Source: JACKCD01 sp041390905 (lineage in GTDB: Bacteria; Chloroflexota; Anaerolineae; Promineifilales; Promineifilaceae). Taken from it: 64,000 bases of DNA. The notes beneath the pieces were generated by a model. The model saw only the letters and a program-made list of their open reading frames with translations, made no database searches and had not been told where the DNA came from. How positions within the stretch are numbered: position 1 is the stretch's first letter; the number at the start of each line of letters is the position of its first letter. Where the stretch lies: positions 1,302,001 through 1,366,000 of the forward strand of contig JAWKPA010000012.1 of assembly GCA_041390905.1 (NCBI GenBank). Reading direction: 5' to 3'. The translations under genes and the position numbers were made by a program. Shown piece after piece: positions 32,790-42,500 of this stretch.

Positions 32790-35789
32790 TTACGATACCC
32801 GAATCTGCGATCCGTTTAGCCCTTTTTCAACCTCAATGCGCGTCGGGAAAGCGTCGCGCAGTTCGTCTATGTGGGTGATGACCAGAATACGGGCAAAGTC
32901 GTTTTGAATGGTGTTAATGGCCTCAATCAGCCGCTGCCGGCCGTTGGGATCCTGACTGCCAAATCCCTCATCAATCACCAGCGTTTGCAGCCGCGCCCCG
33001 GCCCGCTTGGCAAGAAGCTGCGATAGTGCCAGCCGGATGGCGAAGTTGACGCGGAACTGTTCGCCGCCGCTAAAGTTATCATACGGCCGTTCCCCCGCAC
33101 TATCACTAATCCGAATATCCAGCGTCTCGGCTACCGCATCCCGGCTTTTTAGCTGTTTTTGCGTCTCAAACAAAATCCGCATCTCGCTGCCCGTCAGCCG
33201 TTCCAACAGTTCGTTAGCGCGGTCTTCGATGTCGGGCAATGCCTGTTCAATGAGCAGTGCCTGCACGCCGCCACGCCCGCACGCTTTTTCCAGCAAGGCC
33301 AGCCGCTGCACCCGCTGCGTCAGTGCTGCCCGTTCTGTTTGCAGTTGCCCTTGTTGTCGGCGCAAATCATCCAGCACACCGACAAGCTGCTGCGCTGCCC
33401 CCACGCGCCGGTTGATGCTGATCTGCACCTCGCGCAGCCGGAATACCTCGTCTTCGATGGCGCGGCGGTCACTGCTGTTGGCGCGGAGGCTTTCCAAATG
33501 GGCAACGGCCGTTTCCTGCTGCCCTGCCAATGTCTCCACCAATTCGGCCTGCTCGGTCAAACGCTGCCCCAGGTCGGCCAGCGCATCTTCCAGCGGCTTC
33601 ACCGCTGCTTCCGCCTGACGTAGCTCCTGGTGGCGCGAAACGGCCGTTTGCAACCCCTTCACCCGCTGCCGCACAGCCTCATGCGCCGCCGCGTCATACC
33701 CCACCGCCGCCGTTTGCGCTTCCAACTGCGCCAATGTCGCCTGTGCTTCAGCGGCAAAATCGCCTCTTGCCAGTTGCCGCACCACTTCGGCCAGAGCCGC
33801 CGCCCCCTCACCTTCCCACGCCGCCGTTAGCCGGTCAATCTCGCCCAGCCGCGCTTCATGGGCAGAGAGGGTACGCTGCCCGGTCTGCCGTGCTTTTTCC
33901 AGCGTCGTCTTGCGCCCAACGGCCGTTTCCAGCGTTGCCACCTGCTGCTTTTGGGCAGAAATGGCCGTTTCATCCCCCAACAGCTTGTCCAATTCTGCCA
34001 GCCGCACCGCCCCCGCAGCCTCCCAATCCGTCACCGCCTGGCGAATTTCCGTCAGCCGCGCCTCGGCCTGTGCCAGCCGCTGCTGCTGTGTTTGCTGCTC
34101 ACGCTCCAGCCGGGGCGTTTCTTGCAGGGTCGCTTGCAATTGGTTGATCTCGCTTTGCAGGTCAGCCAGCCGCTTTTTATTGTCGCGGAAGCGTGCCGCC
34201 AGCTCCTCGCCATCCTGCTGTAGCTCGGCCAACACTTCCTGGCGGTGGCTTGCGGTTAGCGGCTGGCCGCACAGCGGACAACTGCTGCCAGCCTCTTCGC
34301 TTAGCCGATCCAGCCGTTCCTTGAGCTTGTTCATTTGCTCTCGCAGCCGGGGCTGCTCTGCCTGCACCGAATCGCGTTCGGCCAGGGCGGCGGCGTGACG
34401 CTGGCTTTGGCTGCCAATGGCTCCCAACTGGGCGGCGAGTTCGATGAGGCGTTGGTTGGCGGCGGTGAGGTTTTGCGAAACGGCCGTTTCTTCCTCCTGC
34501 CATCGCCCCACCTGCTGCCTTTGCCGCGTCAACTGCTGCTGCTCCTGTGCCCACAGCCGCCGCTCGCTTTCAAGCTGCTGTAACGCCAGCCGCGCCTCCT
34601 GGTACGCCTGCTCCTGTGCCGTCAGTGCCGCCATTTCCCCCTCAAGCTGGGCAAGCTGCGCCTGCCCGGCAGCGATTTTGGCCGCAATTTGCACCCGTTC
34701 GCTGGCTGCCTCTGCCACCTGCGCCGCCTGTGCCTGCCCCTGCCGCTGCTGCTGCTCCAACCGGCTGCGCGTTTGGGTGATGGTTAGCTCAAACGGCCGT
34801 TTCTGCTGCTGCAACTGATACGCCTGATCCGCCTTATCCTGCCACCCCTGTAATTCCCGGTCGGCCGCTTGCCAGGCGGCAAACTCCGCTTCGATGGCGG
34901 TGGCGGCAGCCAGAATGGTGGTGTAGCCGTCGCGCTCCTGCTGCCGCTGCTGCTGCTGCTGCTGCCAGGTAGCCAGGGTGCGCCGGGCTTGCGCCAGGGT
35001 GTTGGCACCTTGCTGCACGGTGCGCTCCTGCTGGGCAATGGCGGCCTCGGTTTGCCGCGCCTGGTTGAGCAGTTGCTCTTGCAGGGCAAGCTGCCCGCCC
35101 ACCCGCTCTGATTCGGCCTGGATGTCGGCAACGGCCGTTTTCCGCGCCTCTTCCTCAGCCAATTCGCGCTCAATTTCCTCTAAACGGCCGTCCAGCAGCC
35201 GCAAATCCAGCTCTGTCCCTTTGCGCCGTTCGGCCGCCGCTTCTTTGTACTGCTCCCAAATGCTCACCCCCAGCAGGTCGGCCAAAACTTCCTTGCGCTG
35301 GTTGGGGGTCTTGGTGGTAAATTCATCCGCCTTGCCTTGCAGCAAAAAGCTGGCGTTGCTAAAGGTGTCGTAATTCATCCGCAGCAGCTTTTCAATCGCC
35401 TCCTGCGTTTCGCGCACCTTGCTTTCGCTCAGTGGCTTCCAACTCAGGTCGCCCAGCGGCTGTTCGGGGTTGGTGGCGACTTGCAGCTCCAGCAGCAGCC
35501 GTTTGCCCGCCGCCTTGCGCCGAATGACGCGGTAAAGACCCCCTTCCAGTTCAAAAATAAACTGCACTTCCGCCGGGTCGCCATTTCGCGCTGCCAGCCG
35601 GTTGACCAAATCGTCGTCGCTGCGGCTGCGGGCGTTGCCAAACAGGGCCCAGGTGATGCCGTCCAGAATGCTTGATTTGCCCGCGCCGTTGGCTCCGGAA
35701 ATGCAGGCGGTGTGGATGCCGTCGAATTCAAGAACGGCCGTTTCGCGGTAGGATAAAAAATTGGTTAACTCAAGTCGTCGTGGAATCAT
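32790..35789 (-). CDS. sbcC: Exonuclease SbcC (Rad50-like ATPase)
   Basis: A 999-residue SMC-like ATPase. The N-terminal half-domain has ISGANGAGKSSILDGITWAL (Walker A near residues 33-41). Two long coiled-coil arms rich in Gln, Glu and Ala (about 180-480 and 530-810) meet at the zinc hook SCPLCGQPL, with Cys504 and Cys507 exactly in mid-protein. The C-terminal half has the signature FSGGEQFRVNFA and Walker B LVIDEGFGSQD. With SbcD it forms the MR-type complex that opens hairpins and processes DNA ends. About nine palindrome copies are read in frame in the coiled coil as ETAV, QTAVS or NGR. It lies 55 bp downstream of sbcD. Confidence 0.95.
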   Translation of the reverse strand: MIPRRLELTNFLSYRETAVLEFDGIHTACISGANGAGKSSILDGITWALFGNARSRSDDDLVNRLAARNGDPAEVQFIFELEGGLYRVIRRKAAGKRLLLELQVATNPEQPLGDLSWKPLSESKVRETQEAIEKLLRMNYDTFSNASFLLQGKADEFTTKTPNQRKEVLADLLGVSIWEQYKEAAAERRKGTELDLRLLDGRLEEIERELAEEEARKTAVADIQAESERVGGQLALQEQLLNQARQTEAAIAQQERTVQQGANTLAQARRTLATWQQQQQQRQQERDGYTTILAAATAIEAEFAAWQAADRELQGWQDKADQAYQLQQQKRPFELTITQTRSRLEQQQRQGQAQAAQVAEAASERVQIAAKIAAGQAQLAQLEGEMAALTAQEQAYQEARLALQQLESERRLWAQEQQQLTRQRQQVGRWQEEETAVSQNLTAANQRLIELAAQLGAIGSQSQRHAAALAERDSVQAEQPRLREQMNKLKERLDRLSEEAGSSCPLCGQPLTASHRQEVLAELQQDGEELAARFRDNKKRLADLQSEINQLQATLQETPRLEREQQTQQQRLAQAEARLTEIRQAVTDWEAAGAVRLAELDKLLGDETAISAQKQQVATLETAVGRKTTLEKARQTGQRTLSAHEARLGEIDRLTAAWEGEGAAALAEVVRQLARGDFAAEAQATLAQLEAQTAAVGYDAAAHEAVRQRVKGLQTAVSRHQELRQAEAAVKPLEDALADLGQRLTEQAELVETLAGQQETAVAHLESLRANSSDRRAIEDEVFRLREVQISINRRVGAAQQLVGVLDDLRRQQGQLQTERAALTQRVQRLALLEKACGRGGVQALLIEQALPDIEDRANELLERLTGSEMRILFETQKQLKSRDAVAETLDIRISDSAGERPYDNFSGGEQFRVNFAIRLALSQLLAKRAGARLQTLVIDEGFGSQDPNGRQRLIEAINTIQNDFARILVITHIDELRDAFPTRIEVEKGLNGSQIRVS

Positions 35790-35796
35790 AGGAAAT

Positions 35797-35860
35797 TATG
35801 GATTATGAATTATGAAGTATGAAGTTTTGTTCCTAATTCATAATTCATAATTCATAATTG
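35797..35860. repeat. Hairpin with ATTCATAATTC tandem arms between sbcD and sbcC
   Basis: GGATTATGAATTATGAAGTA on the left and CTAATTCATAATTCATAATT on the right. The right arm runs into the last codons and stop of sbcD (35845). It is one of the family of hairpins with arms of short tandem repeats. Confidence 0.65.
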
Positions 35861-37083
35861 CTCAAAATCTCTTTCGCCAATGCCTGCATCGCCGCTGCTT
35901 CCGCGCTGTCGAGGTTGATCGTTTGCCAGTAGGTTTCCAGCAGTTGTTCCGGGGTCAGCGATTCAACGGCGGCGGTGTCGCCGAGGCGGGTGCGTTTTTC
36001 AACGTCGTAATGTTTTTGAATCTGGATGCTGAGGGCGCGGCTGAAATGGTCGGCAATGGCGCGTTCATCCAGCAGCGGCTCCCAGTCGCGGGGGTAGCGC
36101 AGTTGGACGCGGCAAATAGCATCGGCCACGCCGTTGGGGTCAGGCAGTTGTGCCATGATGTCGCTCATAAAGTTGTCGGCATTGCGGGTTTCGGGTTTGA
36201 AGTCGAGGAAGCGACGGGTTTTGAGCTTGATGAATTCCCAGCTTGTGTGGCCTCGGCTGATTTCGGCCAGCACAAACCCTTTGGTTTCCCGCGCTTCGCC
36301 AAAATCTATGCGTTCGATGGAGCCGGGGTAGACGACGGGAGGGTGTTGGTTAACGGCCGTTAAACATTGATGCTTGTGAATATGCCCCAGTGCCACATAA
36401 TCCAGACGCGGGTTGTTGACCAAATTACCGCCCAGAACCAGTTCATGCCCCAGCATCACCGTCCGTTCGCTGCCATATTTGGCACCCTGTACGCTGGCGT
36501 GAGCCGTTAAAATAAGCGGTAGCGTGGGGTCAGCCTGCTGAATGAATCGCTCGACAATATATGTCACTTGTTCTTCGATGTCGGTCAGCACGTCCTGCTC
36601 AGACTGCCCAGTCGCATCTTGCCGCGTCATAAATTGGCTGCGAGACACCCAGGGAATGGTGATGATTTGTACCGGCACGCCAAGTTGGTCTGGCCCCAGC
36701 AGCCGCATTTTGTCGGCCACGTGAATGTAGGGAACGGCCAGGGTGTTGAATTCGTGCAGGGTGTGGGCGCGGCCGGCGGCGGGAGAAACGTCGTGGTTGC
36801 CCACAAGCAACACGGTGGGGATTTTGGCAGTGGAAAGACGCATCATCCGCTGCCCCCAGGCGCGTTGAAAAGTGGGCTGCGGGTTGCGGTCTTTGTAAGC
36901 GTCTCCGGCAAAGATGACGAGGTCTACTTGTTGGGAAACGGCCGTTTCCACAATTTGATCCAGCGCCCGCAAAAAATCTACCACCCGCAGCGGTAGCCCC
37001 GTTTCCGGGTCATGGCGACCATAGTTAGCAATATCAATATGGGCATCGGCAAAATGCAGCACCCGTAACGGCTTATTTGTCAT
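35845..37083 (-). CDS. sbcD: Exonuclease SbcD (Mre11-like nuclease)
   Basis: A 412-residue metallophosphoesterase. The metal-binding motifs are FADAHIDI (Asp and His, residues 11-18), LVIFAGDAYKDRNP (about 55-68), LLVGNHDVSP and a later LTAHASV and GHIHKHQ. A C-terminal capping domain of about 130 residues follows. Together with SbcC it makes an ATP-regulated 3'-5' exonuclease and hairpin endonuclease. It is the first gene of the pair. The upstream region holds the inverted MITE-like copy E2, so the promoter must lie within about 30 bp or inside the element. Confidence 0.92.
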   Translation of the reverse strand: MTNKPLRVLHFADAHIDIANYGRHDPETGLPLRVVDFLRALDQIVETAVSQQVDLVIFAGDAYKDRNPQPTFQRAWGQRMMRLSTAKIPTVLLVGNHDVSPAAGRAHTLHEFNTLAVPYIHVADKMRLLGPDQLGVPVQIITIPWVSRSQFMTRQDATGQSEQDVLTDIEEQVTYIVERFIQQADPTLPLILTAHASVQGAKYGSERTVMLGHELVLGGNLVNNPRLDYVALGHIHKHQCLTAVNQHPPVVYPGSIERIDFGEARETKGFVLAEISRGHTSWEFIKLKTRRFLDFKPETRNADNFMSDIMAQLPDPNGVADAICRVQLRYPRDWEPLLDERAIADHFSRALSIQIQKHYDVEKRTRLGDTAAVESLTPEQLLETYWQTINLDSAEAAAMQALAKEILSNYEL

Positions 37084-37115
37084 TCCCCATTCTCCATTTC
37101 CAAATCCTCATCTTT

Positions 37116-37209
37116 AGGGTTTGTTCATCAATAACTTGGGATTTAGAAGTTCAACTTCTCCCAGAAGTTGAACTTCTGGAACTGCAAAGCTATTTTTGAT
37201 TGAACCCCT
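37116..37209 (-). repeat. 94-bp MITE-like element, copy E2
   Basis: Inverted relative to E1: starts AGGGTTTGTTCATCAATAAC, central palindrome TAGAAGTTCAACTTCT / AGAAGTTGAACTTCT, ends TATTTTTGATTGAACCCCT. It lies between sbcD and the Kelch gene, ending 7 bp before the Kelch stop. The end bases are slightly degenerate, so flanking duplication is unclear. Confidence 0.8.
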
Positions 37210-37215
37210 AACACC

Positions 37216-39255
37216 TCAGCTTTGCACGTTCACCCAATAATGTTTTGTTTCCGCCTGATTTAGCGGAAAGGTACGTTCAATAACCACATAGTAACGGCCA
37301 GGAGCCAGGCCGTTGAGATGCACATTTTCGCCGTCGGCCGGGTTGATGTTTTTGCTTTCGCCCCACAGCGTCTTGTTGGCATCATAAACATAGAGGTTGT
37401 AATCACTGCTGCTGGGGATGTTGCGAAGCTGTACCCAAACGCTGCGTGGTGTGGTCAGGTCAAAGTAGAAGGTGTCAAAATAATCGGTGCGTCCGTCAAA
37501 GATCGGCTGCCGAGGCTGGTTGAGGTTAAGCTGGACAGCACCGCCGAAAACATCGTCATTGACACGCCACCCATGGCGTACAATCGGCAAATTGGCCTTT
37601 TCGCCGGGGAAGAAAATCCGTACTCGTTCAACCAGGTTGAGTGCTTGCACCCCGGATTGGAAGTCGTAGAAGTCGCCGCCAATGGCCCACAGGGCGCGAC
37701 CAATAAAACTGCCACGCGGCCAGGAGCGGGCGGGCAGGTTATCACTCCCGCCCAAATCATAGCTGACCCCCAGCTCTGACCATTGGTCGGTGGCTGGGTT
37801 ATACACCTCGGTGACAGAAACTTCCTGCCCGCTGCCGTCCAACCCGCCAAAGACATACCAACGGCCGTCTGGCCCTACGGCACTGCCGGCCATATAGCGG
37901 GGAATGTTCATCGAGTTAATGGCTTGCCAGCCGCTGCTGCTGCTCCAGCATTCGCCGTTGCTCAACAGGGCCAGGGCTTCGGTGTCGCCCGTTAGCCCAC
38001 CCACCACGCAGACGCGGCCACCTACCAGGGCGGCGGTGTGGGCAAAGCGGGGGCTGAGCATACTGGGCTGTGCTTGCCATTGGTTGGTGATGGTGGAGTA
38101 GGTGTAGAAGGTGTCGAGGATGCGTTCGGTGGAGGTGGGGTGGGTGGAGCTTGCCAGCCCGCCGAGCAGGTGGTAGCGGTCGTTGTTTTGAGCAACGGCC
38201 GTTCCCCAGGCAAATGGCAACCCCAGCGGCAGCGGTGGCGAACCGGCATCGCCCAAACTGGGAATACTGTCTGACCAGGAATTGCTGGCAATGTTGTAGA
38301 CCCAGTGGGTGTTGTCAAAAAGCTGGTTGTTGCCATTGTAGCCGCCGGGGATGTAGATTTTACCGTTGGTGTAAACGGCCGTTGTGTTTGACAATCCCGC
38401 CGCGCCCGGCATCGGCTGTAGTTCCGTCCATTGCCCCGTAAATGTATCCAGCCGCATCAGCCGCCGACTGACCACCGGCGTTTCGCTTAGCGTCGTTTGC
38501 CCTCCCACCACATACAAATACCGCGCCCCATCTGAGGCCACGGCGTGGCGCGTCAGTGGCCCCGGCATGTTTTCCGGCGTGCCAATTGTTGACCATTGCG
38601 AGTCAATTGGCTCGATAATGGCCGACAGTCGCAGCAGCCCCGGCCCGGAAACTCCGGCCTGCCAGTCGGCTATTTCGACATAATATTGCTGCCCACGCCG
38701 CACAGCAAACCGTACCTCCGAATCAAACGCCCGCTGGTCGTCGTTGCACGTCACGCGCACCAAATTTTGCTGTGGGTCGGCACAGGCATTGGCAACGTCC
38801 TCAACGTTTTCGTAAACGGCCAGCACGGTATCATAGGTGCTGTCATAGGTATTGATGACGACGACGCCGTTGCGTGGAGCGGTGAATTTGTACCAGGCGG
38901 TGCGGTAGCCCTGGCTGCTGCCAGACGCGCCCCACATGCAGCTTTGCAGGCTGGGGTCGTTGGGGTCGGTGGTCATGCTGTTGACAGTGGTGGTGCCGCC
39001 ATCGGTGGTGCGGCCGTTAAACAGTAGCGGCGCGGTGGTGCAGCTATCGGAGGCGGGTGAAGCATCTGGGGCCTGGGGCTGCACGGCCGGGTCGTAGGGT
39101 TCCAGCGTTAAGGCTTCCTGTCCGGCCTGGGCAACCATTTGCGCGGGCATGGGGATGGGCCGTTTTTGTTTTTGGGTGGCCTGGGCTAAAACGGCCGTTG
39201 TTACTAACACAAATCCCAGCACAATTGGAAGTAGAATAAACGTAAAGCGGCGCAT
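37216..39255 (-). CDS. Secreted Kelch-repeat protein with PPC-like domains
   Basis: A 679-residue exported protein starting at ATG 39255 with AGGAGG upstream. It has a signal peptide MRRFTFILLPIVLGFVLVTT ending at AVLAQA. An N-terminal PPC-like beta domain contains AWYKFTAPRNGVVVINTYDS and a YDTVLAVYENV motif. Five or six Kelch blades follow (RYLYVVGG, GKIYIPGGYNG, RYHLLGG, GRVCVVGG, RWYVFGGLDGSG). A second PPC-like C-terminal domain has FYFDLTTPRSVWVQL and YNLYVYDANKTLWG. It is probably an extracellular binding protein; the galactose-oxidase copper ligands are not evident. Palindromes occur inside the blades. Confidence 0.8.
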   Translation of the reverse strand: MRRFTFILLPIVLGFVLVTTAVLAQATQKQKRPIPMPAQMVAQAGQEALTLEPYDPAVQPQAPDASPASDSCTTAPLLFNGRTTDGGTTTVNSMTTDPNDPSLQSCMWGASGSSQGYRTAWYKFTAPRNGVVVINTYDSTYDTVLAVYENVEDVANACADPQQNLVRVTCNDDQRAFDSEVRFAVRRGQQYYVEIADWQAGVSGPGLLRLSAIIEPIDSQWSTIGTPENMPGPLTRHAVASDGARYLYVVGGQTTLSETPVVSRRLMRLDTFTGQWTELQPMPGAAGLSNTTAVYTNGKIYIPGGYNGNNQLFDNTHWVYNIASNSWSDSIPSLGDAGSPPLPLGLPFAWGTAVAQNNDRYHLLGGLASSTHPTSTERILDTFYTYSTITNQWQAQPSMLSPRFAHTAALVGGRVCVVGGLTGDTEALALLSNGECWSSSSGWQAINSMNIPRYMAGSAVGPDGRWYVFGGLDGSGQEVSVTEVYNPATDQWSELGVSYDLGGSDNLPARSWPRGSFIGRALWAIGGDFYDFQSGVQALNLVERVRIFFPGEKANLPIVRHGWRVNDDVFGGAVQLNLNQPRQPIFDGRTDYFDTFYFDLTTPRSVWVQLRNIPSSSDYNLYVYDANKTLWGESKNINPADGENVHLNGLAPGRYYVVIERTFPLNQAETKHYWVNVQS

Positions 39256-39420
39256 AGGGCCTCCTGAAAAAAATGGACACGGACGAACACGGACGAACAC
39301 GGATGGATTGGCCTGATGTTGCTTTTCATTCGTGGTGGTGCGCCACGCTCGTGAGATTGCCTCAGCGTGCAGGCTGATGGTATGAACAAATAATCTATCC
39401 CCCAATAGTACGCATTGCCG

Positions 39421-39459
39421 AAAAAAAAACCAGCCAACCCTCGTGAAAAGGTTGGCTGG
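39421..39459 (-). terminator. Intrinsic terminator downstream of ileS
   Basis: On the minus strand: CCAGCCAACC, a 10-nt loop, GGTTGGCTGG, then nine T residues. It lies about 95 bp beyond the ileS stop, with the 39480-39546 hairpin in between. A clear rho-independent terminator for the leftward transcript. Confidence 0.85.
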
Positions 39460-39479
39460 CTTAGAGACAGGTTAATGTA

Positions 39480-39546
39480 TGGGGAGTTGGGAGATTGGCG
39501 GTTGGGGATTGGAGATTGGTTGAATCTCCAATCTCCAATCTCTAAT
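39480..39546. repeat. Hairpin with GGAGATTG tandem arms (3' of ileS)
   Basis: GGGAGATTGGCGGTTGGGGA and TTGGAGATTGG on the left, and AATCTCCAATCTCCAATCTC on the right. It lies directly between the ileS stop codon and its terminator. The same arm type occurs before ileS (42955-43010), at 52493-52560 and at 56612-56680. Confidence 0.7.
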
Positions 39547-39552
39547 AACTGC

Positions 39553-42500
39553 TTACGCTTTTTGCAGCGAAAGTGTGACATCCACGTCGCCGACCTTGAC
39601 CGTTTGGCTGAATTGGGGGTTGGCGAGGGGAGTGGGGTGAAGAACGGCCGTTAACGTCTCACCCTGCACATAATCCGCAAAATTCACCATCGCCTCCGCC
39701 ACCTCACCCGTCGCCGCATAACCAAGCGCAATCCGGTCCGAGATTTCCAGCCCGGCATCCTTCCGCATCGTGTTGATCGCCCGCACCAGGTCACGCGCAT
39801 ACCCTTCCTGCACCAGCTCTGGCGTCAGGTGTACGTCCACCGCCACCGTCACACCCTTGTCGCTGGCAACCGCCAGCCCGCCGCGTGACTCCGTTTGCAC
39901 CAGCACCTCTTCATCATTCAGGCTCACCGTCTCGCCGCCCACCGTCACCAGCAGCGGTTCACCCGCTTGCAGCGTCCGCGCCGCTTCGGCCGGGTCAAGT
40001 GCCAGCAGCGCATTCCGCACCTGCGGGAACGCCTTGCCAAAGCGGGGGCCAAGCAGCCGGTTGTTGGGCAGTAGCTTGTAGTTCACCAGTTCGCCCACCT
40101 CGGAAACCACCTCAATTTCCTTGACGTTGATCTCTTCGGCCAGCACGTCGGCCAGCTCCTGCAAATCGTCCTGCGCCTGCTGGCTGCCTACGTTCACCCG
40201 CGCCTTCGCCAGCGGCTGCCGCAGTTTCACATCCGCCGCGCCCCGCGCCGACCGCCCCAGGCTGGCGGTGGTGATGGCTAGGCGCATTTTTGCCAGCAGC
40301 CGCTTGTCCAGCGCGTCGGCATCAGCTTCGGGATAGAGGCAATGGTGGACGCTGGTGGGGGCGGTGGGGTCAACGGCGCACACCAGATTTTGGTAAATTT
40401 CCTCGGTGACAAACGGCACAAACGGTGCCAGCAGCTTGACGTATTCCACCAGAACGTGGTGGAGGGTGGCGTAGGCGGCGGCTTTGTCGGCATCGGCCTC
40501 GCTTTTCCAGAAGCGGCGGCGGGAGCGACGCACGTACCAGTTGGAGAGGTCGTCGAGCATGGCTTCCAGATGCTGGGTGGCCTTTTCCGAATCGAAGCCA
40601 TCGAGCGCGGCGCGAACGGCCAGGGTGGTTTCATTCAGCCGTTCCTTGATCCATTCATCCAACTGGGCATGAGCCGGATTAGGTGACTGCTCACCGTTTG
40701 CCGATGACTGATTACCGTTCGGCAACCATCCATCCAGCGTTGCATACGACACAAAAAACGCATACACATTCCACAGCGGGATCAAAAACTGCCGCCGCGT
40801 CTCATCCCCTCGGTTAAAGCCAAACAGTAAATTTTGCTCCGGCTTGCAGCCTGCGTATAGCCAGCGCATCGTGTCTGCGCCCATCTTGTCGGCCGCTTCG
40901 TTAAACTCGATGGAGTTGCCCCACGATTTGTGCATTTCCCGCCCGTCTTCGGCCAGCAGCGTCGAATAGCCAAACAGGTTGAGGAAGGGCGGTTCATCCC
41001 CCAGCACCGTGCTTTGCGCCAGCAGGCTGTAGAACCAGTTGCGGAACTGGCCGGGGAAACTTTCGCTGATCCAGTCGGCCGGGTACCATTTCCGCCACAA
41101 ATCATCGTGGTGTTTGCGGTAGCCCAGCGTGCTAAAGGCGACGATCCCGGCATCGAGCCACGGGTTGCCCACATCCTTGATTCGTTCACTTTTGCTGCCG
41201 CAGTGAGAGCAGGCGACTTTAACAGCGTCAATGTGGGGGCGATGGGGGGTATGGCCGACAAAGTGATCCCACCCTTCCACCGCCCGTTCTTGCAGCTCTT
41301 GCTCGTCGCCAACCACGGTGAAGTGGCCGCAGTCGCTGCACTCCCAGATGGGCAACGCCAGCCCCCAATACCGCTTCTTGGAGATCATCCAGTCGTGCAT
41401 GTTGCGCAGCCAGTCCATCTCCCGGTCGTAGCCAAAGCCAGGGTACCAGTTGATTTTTTCCACCCGATCCATGATTTGGTAGCGCAAACTAGCCGCTTTT
41501 TCTGCTGCGGTCACTTCCTCACGCGGTTTGTCATACAGTTCGCCCATGCTGATGAACCATTCATCCACCAGCCGGTAGACCAGTTCTTCGCCGCAGCGCC
41601 AGCAGTGGGGGTAGCGGTGGGCGTACCGCTGTTTGCGATAGTAAGCACCCTTGCCGCGCAAATTTTCAAAGATGTCTTCGGCCACGCCCTGTACATGCCG
41701 GCCGGTTAGCCAACCAAACCCCGCCACATAGATGCCGTTTTCGTCCAGTGGGGCGACGATGGGTAGGTCGTTTTCCTTGCTCAACTGGAAGTCTTCGGCA
41801 CCGCAGCCGGGAGCGATGTGGACGATGCCCGTCCCTTCATCGGCCCCAACCTCTTTCCAGCCGATGACGCGGTGGGTGTAATTGGCGGCAGTGAACGCTT
41901 TTTCCACCGCCTCCAGTTCGTCAAAGGGGCCGCTGTATTGCCAGCCCAGCATCTCTGCCCCTTTTAGTTCGCCGACGACTTCATATTTGCCGATGAGGCT
42001 GTTTTTCACCGCTTCTTTGGCAAGGTAGTAGACCCAGCCGTCTTCGTGCTGCACTTTCACATAGGTGAGTTCGGGGCCGACGGCGGCGGCGACGTTGCTG
42101 GTGAGCGTCCAGGGGGTGGTGGTCCAGACGAGCAGGGCTTCGTTGTCGCGCCCCAGCAGCGGGAATTTGACAAAAACGGAGTCGTGGGTGATCTCGAAGT
42201 AGCCGTCGGTGACGATTTCGTGCTGGCTGATGCCGGTGCCGCAGCGGGCGCACCAGGGCATGACGTCGCGCCCTTTGTAGAGCCAGCCGTTTTCGTCACA
42301 CGTCTTGAGGAATTTCCAGATCATGTAGTTGTTTTCGTCGCTGAAGGTGAAGTAGGAGCCGCCGACTTCGGGCAGCCCCAACATGCCAACGACTTGCTCA
42401 ACGGTGCCGGAAACGGGCCCGTTTGGTCCCTGGATGGTGGTCTGTTGGTTGGGGTCGGCTTGCAGCAGGTCGCGCAGGCGGCGCAGTTCGTCGGGGTCGT

